From: Bacteriovorax sp. BAL6_X
Lineage (GTDB): Bacteria > Bdellovibrionota > Bacteriovoracia > Bacteriovoracales > Bacteriovoracaceae
Reading direction: 5' to 3'
Length of the DNA stretch: 64,000 nt
Assembly (NCBI RefSeq): GCF_000443995.1
Contig: NZ_AUMC01000008.1
Location: 62,001-126,000 of the forward strand
Positions 55,129-63,276 of the stretch are shown here, piece after piece. Both the position numbers and the translations under genes were made by a program. Position 1 is the first letter of the stretch; each line of letters starts with the position of its first letter. A model generated the notes under the pieces. The model ran no database searches and was not told where the DNA came from. It worked only from the letters and a program-made list of their open reading frames with translations.

Positions 55129-56636
55129 TTAAGATTCTACTAAGTCTACTTATCGCAACAAGTACACTTGCTAACGTTAACTTTTGTAATGATGAGTTAG
55201 GAAAACTTCCTATTCTTCAAGATGGACGTATTAAACCACTTACAGTTCATTCAAAAGAAGTTATTCATCACCTGACAGGAAAGTACAAGGCCAAAGGTCA
55301 CTCATCAGTAGCGACTTTCTGTCTTCTAAGTTCAAAGGCATTTGGCCTAGAAGCACCTTTTAAATTAGAAACTAAAATTGAGCACAAGAATACGAAAGCT
55401 CTTCTTGGTGGAAAAAGCTCAATGGCACTTGATGACTTAATTGATGAGAACGTCACAATTAGAATGGCCTATCAGAAAGAAAAGGTTGAATCAGGTTATA
55501 AGAAAGAGCTTAATAAGCTTCTTAATAAAATTGCTCTTTATCAAGACATCATCAATGGAAACAACTGGCAGCTACCTGTAAGAATGGGAAATGAAATCTC
55601 GTGGGGGCCGGTAACAAGCTTTTTAACAAAAGAAAAAGTCGATGCTCTTGCCCAAGTTTCACAAACACCATTTAAGGATGTCTTTGCAAAGGCCAAGAAA
55701 GACTATATCGAAGTAAGTGGTGATAAATACCTAACAGAGTTCTTATTCGATAAATTACAGCTGCCAAAGATTGCCTTTGCCCTAACTCTTATTGGCCTAG
55801 CAGCTCTAGTTCTTTTTAAGAAATTTGGAATCGCACTTGGTCTTTCAGCGCTAACGATTATTGTTCAAACAGTATATATCACTTTAAGAGTCTATATCTC
55901 AGGTCGTGCACCAATTACAAATATGTATGAGACTGTAATCTTCTCTGGCTACGGTGCTCTACTTCTTTCAATGATTATTGGACATTTTAAGAAGGAAAAA
56001 ACATATCTCTACATGGGGCTTGCATACAACCTATGTACGCTTATGATGATTACATTTGCGACTAATATGGTTTCACCATCAATTAGTCCACTTGTTCCAG
56101 TACTAAGAGATAATTTCTGGCTAAGTACTCACGTAACAACAATCATTATGTCTTACGGTGCTCTGGCCCTAAGTTGGATTCTAGCAAATACAATTCTTTT
56201 TAAAAGAGCATTTACAGACTTTAAAGTAGAAGATGAGACATATTATAATGACCTAATCTACACGACTCTAAAATACGGAATCATCATGCTTGCGGCAGGG
56301 ATTATCCTTGGTGGTGTCTGGGCAGATTACTCTTGGGGAAGATTTTGGGGCTGGGACCCGAAAGAGACATGGTCACTAATTGTTCTATGTATCTATATGG
56401 CGATCCTTCACGGAAAGTATACAAATTGGATCACAAATAAAAGCTTCTCTGTCCTTGTTGCAGGGGCCTTTATGAGTGTTATGATGGCATGGTTTGGAGT
56501 TAACTACATCCTTGCAACAGGACTTCACTCATACGGATTCTCTCAAGGTGGAGCATATTTCTTAGGAACGTTCTTTGCGGTTCAAACAATCTTTCTAATC
56601 TTAACAGTTATAAAATCAAATCATAAAGCAGCATAA
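55125..56636 (+). CDS. ccsA: CcsA-type haem-handling cytochrome c assembly protein
   Basis: The 503-residue protein has the WWD-type haem motif WGWDPKETWSL in its C-terminal half, flanked by helices with conserved His (WLSTHVTTIIMSYG and ILHGKY). It forms the System II synthetase with ResB and attaches haem to CxxCH motifs. The N-terminal about 195 residues (signal-like segment 1-16, then a soluble region) are an extension beyond usual CcsA (about 320 residues), as found in fused or longer CcsA/CcsB proteins. Translation is coupled to resB. Confidence 0.92.
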   Translation: MIKILLSLLIATSTLANVNFCNDELGKLPILQDGRIKPLTVHSKEVIHHLTGKYKAKGHSSVATFCLLSSKAFGLEAPFKLETKIEHKNTKALLGGKSSMALDDLIDENVTIRMAYQKEKVESGYKKELNKLLNKIALYQDIINGNNWQLPVRMGNEISWGPVTSFLTKEKVDALAQVSQTPFKDVFAKAKKDYIEVSGDKYLTEFLFDKLQLPKIAFALTLIGLAALVLFKKFGIALGLSALTIIVQTVYITLRVYISGRAPITNMYETVIFSGYGALLLSMIIGHFKKEKTYLYMGLAYNLCTLMMITFATNMVSPSISPLVPVLRDNFWLSTHVTTIIMSYGALALSWILANTILFKRAFTDFKVEDETYYNDLIYTTLKYGIIMLAAGIILGGVWADYSWGRFWGWDPKETWSLIVLCIYMAILHGKYTNWITNKSFSVLVAGAFMSVMMAWFGVNYILATGLHSYGFSQGGAYFLGTFFAVQTIFLILTVIKSNHKAA

Positions 56637-56666
56637 AAAAAGGGCCTTTAAAAGGCCCTTTTTTTT
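56635..56666. terminator. Bidirectional terminator after ccsA
   Basis: AAAAAAAGGGCC-TTTAAAA-GGCCCTTTTTTTT forms a stem with A/T-rich extension and serves both ccsA and the convergent exported-protein gene, whose stop codon borders the T-run. Confidence 0.9.
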
Positions 56667-57885
56667 ACATAAATGGATTGATATATTGAGATCTAATTTC
56701 TCTAAGCATATAATCATCATCATTCATTTCAAAGTAACCAATTAAAGCACCCTCAGTAATTTGCTGTTGTTTGTAGTAAGACTTAATAAAGCCATCAACA
56801 TTGTCCTTTATAATTGAAGGAAGAGGGACAAAACTTAAACCAAGGCCAGCTAAAGTAAGAACACTTCTAAGTCTCTTTACACGATTTGGACGGTCATAAG
56901 AATAAGCAATTGCAGGTGACTTATCAAAAGTGTGGTTCCCATCAAATAAATTAACAATCACTCTTTCACCATCAAGTGTTACCTCTTGAAAACTATAGTT
57001 AATTCTTTCTCCAATCTCTGAATACTTTGATCTATAAGATCTAAAACGATTTGTGGCCGTTCTAAATTTAGAGTAGAAGTTCGCTGTACCGTATCTTGGC
57101 CAATTTAATTTTGCACTATTTGATTCCCAAAATGCAATCCAATCAATTCTTGACTCATATATTGAAGAATATACTAGATCCACTTCCTCTTTAGTTAGCC
57201 CAAGATCTGTAGGAGCTGAAAATTCAAGATAGTGCAATAGTAGGTTTTGGTGATAATAACGTCTTGTTCTAAAAAGTTTCTCAGTCTCTGTAATGATATA
57301 GAAAGCTGTATTTAAAGCAGGAACTGTTGATAGACGTTTACGGGCCTGATTCAATGCCCAGTTAACAACCTTATAAGTTACATTCTTGCGATAGAAGAAA
57401 GTTGCATTATCTGGCTTTGCAATAATTGTAGGATCAATATAATAAAAAGCTTCCTTAACCTTAGAGCCGAATTCTTCAATTAAGTTATTAAATTCTTTAT
57501 CAGCAAAAATAGCATTAAAATCAATTCCTTCAAATGCACGCATTGAACTAACAACTCTTTTTACATTTTTTTGAGTTTGAAAATCATTTCCAAGAAAATT
57601 ATGACCTGTTTCAAAAAGTCCTTCGACTTCAGCTTCATAATTACCAGTAAGTCCACTTTGTGACATCAAGGCCTGCTCATTTAAGATTGAGTTTTTTATA
57701 TACTCAACATAGTCCTTGAATTTGAATTTTGTACGGATTGTACGGTCTCTTACAGCAATAAGTTTTCCAGAATCATCTCTTTCAAAAGAAAATCTGTTAT
57801 TAAATTTCTCATTTATACTATTTGGGTTTGTAGCAAGAATATTGCTCGATACTAGTAGCATCAATGCTAACATTAGATTTCTCAT
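56665..57885 (-). CDS. Exported protein, unknown function
   Basis: A 406-residue protein with signal peptide about 1-18 (ending NILA) behind GGAGGAAG. The mature part is helical, with many Arg, Tyr and Phe residues and no cysteine motif. It resembles no family I know. The C-terminal region has a short hydrophobic stretch (LTLAGLGLSFVPLPSII) that could associate with membrane. It ends at the terminator shared with ccsA. Confidence 0.6.
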   Translation of the reverse strand: MRNLMLALMLLVSSNILATNPNSINEKFNNRFSFERDDSGKLIAVRDRTIRTKFKFKDYVEYIKNSILNEQALMSQSGLTGNYEAEVEGLFETGHNFLGNDFQTQKNVKRVVSSMRAFEGIDFNAIFADKEFNNLIEEFGSKVKEAFYYIDPTIIAKPDNATFFYRKNVTYKVVNWALNQARKRLSTVPALNTAFYIITETEKLFRTRRYYHQNLLLHYLEFSAPTDLGLTKEEVDLVYSSIYESRIDWIAFWESNSAKLNWPRYGTANFYSKFRTATNRFRSYRSKYSEIGERINYSFQEVTLDGERVIVNLFDGNHTFDKSPAIAYSYDRPNRVKRLRSVLTLAGLGLSFVPLPSIIKDNVDGFIKSYYKQQQITEGALIGYFEMNDDDYMLREIRSQYINPFM

Positions 57886-57996
57886 TATCTTCCTCCATGA
57901 AAATATCCTTATATTTTAATGGCAGATGGAAAATAAATCATAAGATGTAAGAAAAGAAGAGAATGTTTAGTATCTTAGTGTACTAAAACACTCAGC

Positions 57997-59862
57997 TTAC
58001 TGACCAGATTTTTTAGTAATAGCAGCATCTAGATCATTTAAAAGATCCATATTTTCAGGAGCTGTATTCTTTAATTTTTCTTCTTTTGCCGCCTGCTCTT
58101 GCGCCTCTTCTTCTGCAGCAGCTTCCTCTTCTGATAAAGTAGCAATTCGCTGCTCTTCTAAAAATCTCTCATTGGCCTCTTTCATAACGAGGGCCTCTTT
58201 TTCACGGATCTCTTTCTTATGTTGAGTATATATATCATTCACAAATTGGCGAAGACGCATTTTTTCTTTTTCACCAATAGCGTGAATTAATCCTTGATAT
58301 TTATAAGTATTGCCTTCTTTTTTATATATATTCCCTTCTTGTGGGACTATTTTTACCGCAAAATTAAAAGGATGAGTTAAGTAGTAATTCCCTACGACAA
58401 GCTCTTCATTTAAGGTAAAGAAACAAGTCGATTCAGATATCTCAACTAACTTAGCATCCCTAATAATTAAAGCATGACTAAGAGGAGATTTCTTACTTAC
58501 AAAATACTTTGGAGGATTAAAATAGGATTTGTTAAGCTTAGCATACTTAATAGGGTCCTTCTTTCTTAAAGCAGCAATCTTCGTATTCAATTCCTGCTCT
58601 TCTTTCGTTAAGCGCTTTTCTTCTAATTGATGCACCATTTGAGAAAGTACATTCATTCCTATCATTGTCGGATTTACAAGAGCAAATTGATAATTAAACT
58701 TCTCTTGGAATTCTTTAGATGAGTATCTGTCACAATTTATAACAATGAAGTATGGACTATTATCTCCTAGCTTTTTGATATTACTTACGGCATTTTTTAA
58801 TATTTCATCTTGTCTCTGATGAAAATCTTCAATGTTCTTTGTGATATTGGCCATCTGATCAACATCTTGGCCCTCTTTTGCATCTTCAAACTCACCATCC
58901 TCACTTAAGAGCTCAGGGTAAGAGTAGACTATAATATCCGGATTTAAGCGTGCAATATTAATGTAGTCTTCATCAAAACTCTCATTAATTCTAAATACAA
59001 AATCGTATGTATCGATAAGTTTGTCATTTGATTTAAAATAATTCATTTGCGGATCAATCATGAAAAGCTTTGTTAATTTTTTAGAACCGTAAGACGAGTT
59101 ATCATTAACCCATTTTTTTAAAGTCTTTCCAATTTTTAACTTTCTACTTAACTCATTCTCATTTAGATCTTCAACGTTTAAACTAAGGCTACCATCCTCT
59201 CGCTTAACAGGGTCAACAAATAGGTATTCTAGCTCTGACCAACCATTTGAACCATAGTAGATATTATCTTCACCATGTTTACGAGCGACAAAGTAGTTCG
59301 TATCCATTTGCTTATTTTCAAGAGCGTGTTCTACTTCAACTATGCTACCTTCTTCTAGCTTATTATTACATTCAATATGCATAGAGCTTAAACCATAGTA
59401 GCCAACACGTGCAATTTCTTTGAGCTTAATTTCGGCCTGTAGCTTTGCAAGCGCAAACTCCGCAGAAATAGCCTCAGCGGGAAATCGTAATTTATAAGGG
59501 TGATACACAACATCATGTATCTCAATTCCTTTTACAAATACAAAGTCAAAGTTTATCGAGATTAATTTCTTTACATCTTCAACGTTACTAACAATTGCAA
59601 CAACAGGTGTATGTCTAAAGAAGTGAATTCTTTTTAAAATTAGGCCTAAATTATGCCCATCTACTTCACCGTCTTTTATGTCGATATAAATAATCGAAGG
59701 GGCCAACTCGAAGAGTTCAAAAATACAATCATTAATATTATTGGCATGATAAGAAAACTGATGAAAGCTCTTTTCTTCAGTTGGGTATGTTTTGGCATAA
59801 ACTTTTTGTAAGTCATCCCAATAACCAAGATCCTTTCCTAGATAAGCAATTTTCTTTGACAC
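57997..59862 (-). CDS. Multi-domain protein with two degenerate receiver-like domains
   Basis: The 621-residue cytoplasmic protein starts with a receiver-like domain (SIIYIDIKDGEVDGHN, then TPVVAIVSN, about 50-95) and has a second similar pattern around 285-420 (PDIIVYSYPE ... YFIVINCDRYSS). Between and after lie beta segments reminiscent of PilZ domains (SSMHIECNNKLEEGSIVEVE and ESTCFFTLNEELVVGNYYL), but without RxxxR. The C-terminus is an acidic Glu/Ala coiled coil. The GTG start has GGAGAC upstream. It may be a signalling scaffold; phospho-acceptor ability and cyclic-di-GMP binding are doubtful because the usual residues are only partly present. Confidence 0.55.
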   Translation of the reverse strand: MSKKIAYLGKDLGYWDDLQKVYAKTYPTEEKSFHQFSYHANNINDCIFELFELAPSIIYIDIKDGEVDGHNLGLILKRIHFFRHTPVVAIVSNVEDVKKLISINFDFVFVKGIEIHDVVYHPYKLRFPAEAISAEFALAKLQAEIKLKEIARVGYYGLSSMHIECNNKLEEGSIVEVEHALENKQMDTNYFVARKHGEDNIYYGSNGWSELEYLFVDPVKREDGSLSLNVEDLNENELSRKLKIGKTLKKWVNDNSSYGSKKLTKLFMIDPQMNYFKSNDKLIDTYDFVFRINESFDEDYINIARLNPDIIVYSYPELLSEDGEFEDAKEGQDVDQMANITKNIEDFHQRQDEILKNAVSNIKKLGDNSPYFIVINCDRYSSKEFQEKFNYQFALVNPTMIGMNVLSQMVHQLEEKRLTKEEQELNTKIAALRKKDPIKYAKLNKSYFNPPKYFVSKKSPLSHALIIRDAKLVEISESTCFFTLNEELVVGNYYLTHPFNFAVKIVPQEGNIYKKEGNTYKYQGLIHAIGEKEKMRLRQFVNDIYTQHKKEIREKEALVMKEANERFLEEQRIATLSEEEAAAEEEAQEQAAKEEKLKNTAPENMDLLNDLDAAITKKSGQ

Positions 59863-59965
59863 AAATTGTCTCCATGCAATTATTCTTATCTATATGATAT
59901 CATGGTTTAAAAAAGGAATACACAACATACTGGATTTATTAGCTTTTTAAGCTTTGGTGAAAAAT

Positions 59966-60385
59966 CTAAAAATCAAAGTCATTATAATACTGACCATGAT
60001 ATTCGTCATTTTCCTTGGTAAAGAAGCGTCTGACAAAATACTGGCCAACTCTGATTGTTGAGATGAATCCAAAATTTTCAAGTTTAAGGATTGATTGATG
60101 AATTTCTTCAAGAGAAATCTGAAGTTTTTCTACAATTTCAGACATAGACATTAGTTGAGATATACCATGCTCACGATATGGGTTGGCCTTCGACCAAACA
60201 CGACGATAAAGATACATAAGAATAACAATTTCAACTCTTGTTAAGCGATAATTAACTAGAATCTCATCAAAGAAAATATCAGGTATATCTGAGAACGTAG
60301 GTGTAGGACAAGATCTTGAATCGACCTTCGCTGAATCAACTTCTCTATTTTTATGAGTTGCAATTATTGAATGTATGTCAACCAT
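59966..60385 (-). CDS. Small winged-helix protein
   Basis: A 139-residue soluble protein. Residues about 45-115 look like a winged helix: LTRVEIVILMYLYRRVW, then MSEIVEKLQISLEEIHQSILKLENFGFI, ending in an acidic tail. The pattern resembles MarR- or DnaD-like DNA-binding domains, and no other domain exists. GGGGGAA is a very strong ribosome site. The target is unknown. It lies 65 nt downstream of the tRNA nucleotidyltransferase-like gene on the same strand. Confidence 0.6.
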   Translation of the reverse strand: MVDIHSIIATHKNREVDSAKVDSRSCPTPTFSDIPDIFFDEILVNYRLTRVEIVILMYLYRRVWSKANPYREHGISQLMSMSEIVEKLQISLEEIHQSILKLENFGFISTIRVGQYFVRRFFTKENDEYHGQYYNDFDF

Positions 60386-60450
60386 AATTCCCCCAAGAAG
60401 GATTTTCCTTCTTTCATTATGGCATAATATTTGGATATAAATCTAGTGCG

Positions 60451-61548
60451 TTATTTATTTAGGAGTTTTTTGCCTAGCTCACTCTCTGCGATGGCCTTTA
60501 TCGCCTTATTTCTAGAGTCTTTTGAACGGTGCATACTTAATTTGTCTTTCAATTTTATAAATAAGTCATAGTGTTTAAGTCGACTATCGTTGCCTAGTCC
60601 GGCCATTGCATTAATGAAATTAATTCGCAATTCAATAAGATCTTTTTTTAGAAGAGCATTTCTAGCATTAATAAAATTTAATACTTTCTTGTATTGGTTT
60701 TTTTTAATTGCAAAAAATGCATAGAGCTCCTCACTGAAGCCAGCATTATTATACATAACGACTTCTTCAATTGAGTTCATATCGTTTATAAAGTAATTCT
60801 CATCTAAATGAACGATCTCGCTTAAAGCCTGAGGTAACTTGATATGATGGCGCTTAACAAGGGAGACAAAGGTTTCTACAAATTGCTGACAGTCATTACA
60901 CTTTGAAGATTCATATTTTAAGTAATGAGAAGAAATTTTTCGCAAATCAAACTTAGAGAAGTTTTCATCTTCATTTATTACAAAGCCTGTATTAATACTA
61001 AAACGAATAGTTCTAAGAAGTCTTACTGGATCGTTAAAGAAGTCCGCATTGATATAATTAATTTTCTTATTTTCAATATCAGCAAGGCCACCAAAAGGAT
61101 CAATGATATCAATTTCGATTCTATCATCGACTACACTAAACTGTGCACCAATAGCATTAATTCTTATATCTCTTCGCTTAAATGACTGCTCGTAAGACAG
61201 GATGCTTGAAAACTTAGGAGTAAAGTTCTTATGGCCAATTTCATCATTAAATTCTTCAAGACGTGGAGAAGAAAATTCAATTTCGGCCTCTCCAAGTTTG
61301 ATTCGAAAAACCCCCATGCCAATATAGTTGGCTTCAGGAAAGTTTTCAGTAAGATAGTCAATCCATGCCTCACCTTCAATTTTTTGAAGATGTCTAATCT
61401 CGAAATCAAAATCTGTCGATTGTTTACCTAGATACCAATCTCTAACATTGCCTCCAACAAGGCAAAGCCTAAAACCTTTTTCCCAACTCTTTCTAATAAA
61501 TAGCTGTATGGAGTTTGGAATATTTGCAAGGTCATACTTCTTTATCAT
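60451..61548 (-). CDS. tRNA nucleotidyltransferase / poly(A) polymerase family protein
   Basis: The 365-residue protein has the class II nucleotidyltransferase head: LCLVGGNVRDWYLGK, catalytic Asp46 and Asp48 (STDFDFE), and the RRDIRINAIGAQ motif, followed by DPFGGLADI and the ERxxxR-like PVRLLRTIRFS. These match CCA-adding enzymes and bacterial poly(A) polymerases, which add CCA or A tails to RNA. The C-terminal region is not HD-type. A CCA-adding role is plausible, but sequence alone does not discriminate. The ATG lies 5 nt beyond the LysR stop, so it is co-transcribed with the regulator. Confidence 0.86.
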   Translation of the reverse strand: MIKKYDLANIPNSIQLFIRKSWEKGFRLCLVGGNVRDWYLGKQSTDFDFEIRHLQKIEGEAWIDYLTENFPEANYIGMGVFRIKLGEAEIEFSSPRLEEFNDEIGHKNFTPKFSSILSYEQSFKRRDIRINAIGAQFSVVDDRIEIDIIDPFGGLADIENKKINYINADFFNDPVRLLRTIRFSINTGFVINEDENFSKFDLRKISSHYLKYESSKCNDCQQFVETFVSLVKRHHIKLPQALSEIVHLDENYFINDMNSIEEVVMYNNAGFSEELYAFFAIKKNQYKKVLNFINARNALLKKDLIELRINFINAMAGLGNDSRLKHYDLFIKLKDKLSMHRSKDSRNKAIKAIAESELGKKLLNK

Positions 61549-61553
61549 GAGAA

Positions 61554-62453
61554 TTAAAGAAATGGGTTGGCCTCTTTAGTCAGCATTTCAATTGTTTTTC
61601 TAATACGTACAAGTTCTGTCGATTCCTTATGGTAGACAATATAGAAGCGGTCATTAGAAACCTCAAATGCTTTACCTAGAGTTTCAATCTCATCACTATA
61701 GTACCAACGCTTTAGAACGTGATTTGGAACCACAGCGATCCCAAGACCACTCTTTACTGCCTGTAACATATTTCCGTGAGAGTTTATAGAGTAGCGGACA
61801 TTTACCTTCTTAGGCTTCTTCCCATACTTTGCCACACACCAGTTGTAATAAAGACGATCACCTTGCTCAAAAAGCACAGTAGGCATCTTAGTTAATTCAT
61901 CTAATGAAGTTTGTTCTGTAATATTAAAAGGGTTTCCCTTAGGGTAAACAAGCGTAACGGCCTCTTCACTTAGTAGTAGCTTTTCACCAGACTTAGGTAG
62001 TGCCCCTTCAGGAAGTACAAGAAAGTCGATTTTATTCTCTTCAAAACTCTTAATTAAATCTTCTTGAAAGCCTAGAGAGATATGAATTGAAAGGTCTTTT
62101 TCATTCTCAGCAAAAGTTAAAAGCTCATTAGCAAGCCAAGATTTCCCAACACCAGTAAGAGTACCGATGCGTATCTTTCCTTTCATTTCATCTTTATTAT
62201 CTTTAATTTGGACAAGGGTTTCATCCATATCATTAAGAAAGTTTGTTGCAAGCTCATAGAGCTTCTCACCTTCTTGAGTTAGAACAACCTTCTTACCAGT
62301 TCTCTTAAAGGCCTTAACGCCTATTTTAGTCTCTAAATTCTTAACAGATTGAGAGATGGCAGATTGAGTTACATTTAGGTCCTCGGCTGCACGAGAAAAG
62401 CTTTCTGCACGGGCCACGGCCACGAGTGTTTGTAATTGGCTTGTTTCTAGCAT
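61554..62453 (-). CDS. LysR-family transcription regulator
   Basis: A 299-residue regulator. N-terminal winged helix-turn-helix (LVAVARAESFSRAAEDLNVT, then QSAISQSVKNLE) at about 9-50, and a periplasmic-binding-type effector domain at about 90-295 (KIRIGTLTGVGKSWLA at its start; AVKSGLGIAVVPNHVL later). LysR proteins usually control a divergent neighbour; here the gene upstream is on the same strand and the downstream one is the nucleotidyltransferase family gene. AAGG lies 8 nt before the ATG. Ligand unknown. Confidence 0.93.
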   Translation of the reverse strand: MLETSQLQTLVAVARAESFSRAAEDLNVTQSAISQSVKNLETKIGVKAFKRTGKKVVLTQEGEKLYELATNFLNDMDETLVQIKDNKDEMKGKIRIGTLTGVGKSWLANELLTFAENEKDLSIHISLGFQEDLIKSFEENKIDFLVLPEGALPKSGEKLLLSEEAVTLVYPKGNPFNITEQTSLDELTKMPTVLFEQGDRLYYNWCVAKYGKKPKKVNVRYSINSHGNMLQAVKSGLGIAVVPNHVLKRWYYSDEIETLGKAFEVSNDRFYIVYHKESTELVRIRKTIEMLTKEANPFL

Positions 62454-62538
62454 AATTTTAACCTTATCTTAAGTATAAGTTATAACTTATACCAAAAATG
62501 AACATTTGTAAATAACAACTCTGTCAAATAATTGTAAA

Positions 62539-63054
62539 TTAGAAGAAAAACGTTACTCCAAAGGAATGGTTTGTAATAACAGGAGTAAGCAGATTCATGA
62601 AAGATATTTGAAAGTCCTTACCTTTGTAAAGACTAAAGTTCACTTCCGCACCGATGATTGGAACAAAGTAGAAGTCACCAATATTGGCAAAGTACGCCCC
62701 TTCACTGAAGTCAAAACCATTCTCATCAAAATGATAGAAGCCTGCTGTACCATTAATCTCAACATACTTATTACGATAAAAATTATAACTTTGGGTAACA
62801 CCCCAAATTGGCTCACAGTACGAATTCTCCCCTACAAGTAGTCCAGTGGACCAGTCGTAAGCATAGTTGAATCGTACTGAGTGCAATTCATTATAAATAA
62901 CTCCGCTTCCCTCTGATAGCTCATTACAAAGTGGCCTTGCATTCGGGCCGGATGGCCTTTGAATATGCGGCGTAATCCCTCCATAAATATATGTAAGGTT
63001 CATTGCCTGCGTGCTTGTGGCCATCAAGAATAGTGCGATTATTAGTTTCTTCAC
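62539..63054 (-). CDS. Small outer-membrane-like protein
   Basis: A 171-residue exported protein with signal peptide about 1-17 (ending TQAM). The mature protein has alternating hydrophobic and aromatic residues and ends in FGVTFFF, a C-terminal phenylalanine typical of outer-membrane beta-barrels; its size suits an 8-stranded barrel such as PagL- or OmpX-type, but I cannot pick one. The GTG start is preceded by no clear ribosome site. It lies 85 nt upstream of the LysR gene on the same strand. Confidence 0.6.
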   Translation of the reverse strand: MKKLIIALFLMATSTQAMNLTYIYGGITPHIQRPSGPNARPLCNELSEGSGVIYNELHSVRFNYAYDWSTGLLVGENSYCEPIWGVTQSYNFYRNKYVEINGTAGFYHFDENGFDFSEGAYFANIGDFYFVPIIGAEVNFSLYKGKDFQISFMNLLTPVITNHSFGVTFFF

Positions 63055-63276
63055 ATGAATATATGAAGCAATGATAGTGCCAATCTTTTAAAGAGGAATC
63101 AAAGACTTAGGCCGACTAAAAATTGAACATATATAGCTGATTAGTTTAAAAAATAGTCATTTAATGTCGGCCACTATTAAAATTTAAAATAAGCTAAACG
63201 TGTATTGAATATAAACACTAAAGGAATTTCTACATCAAATGAAATAACCATACACTATCCATTGTATATTTATTAA

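Noticed and set aside
57908-57918. Exact copy of the olefin operator half-site CTTATATTTTA upstream of the exported-protein gene at 56665-57885
   Set aside because: The other arm of the palindrome is missing, and an AT-rich 11-mer has a fair chance of occurring once in 64 kb.
57966-57987. TTTAGTA/TACTAAA hairpin downstream of the 621-residue protein gene
   Set aside because: An AT-only 7-bp stem with an 8-nt loop and no T-run is too weak to call a terminator.
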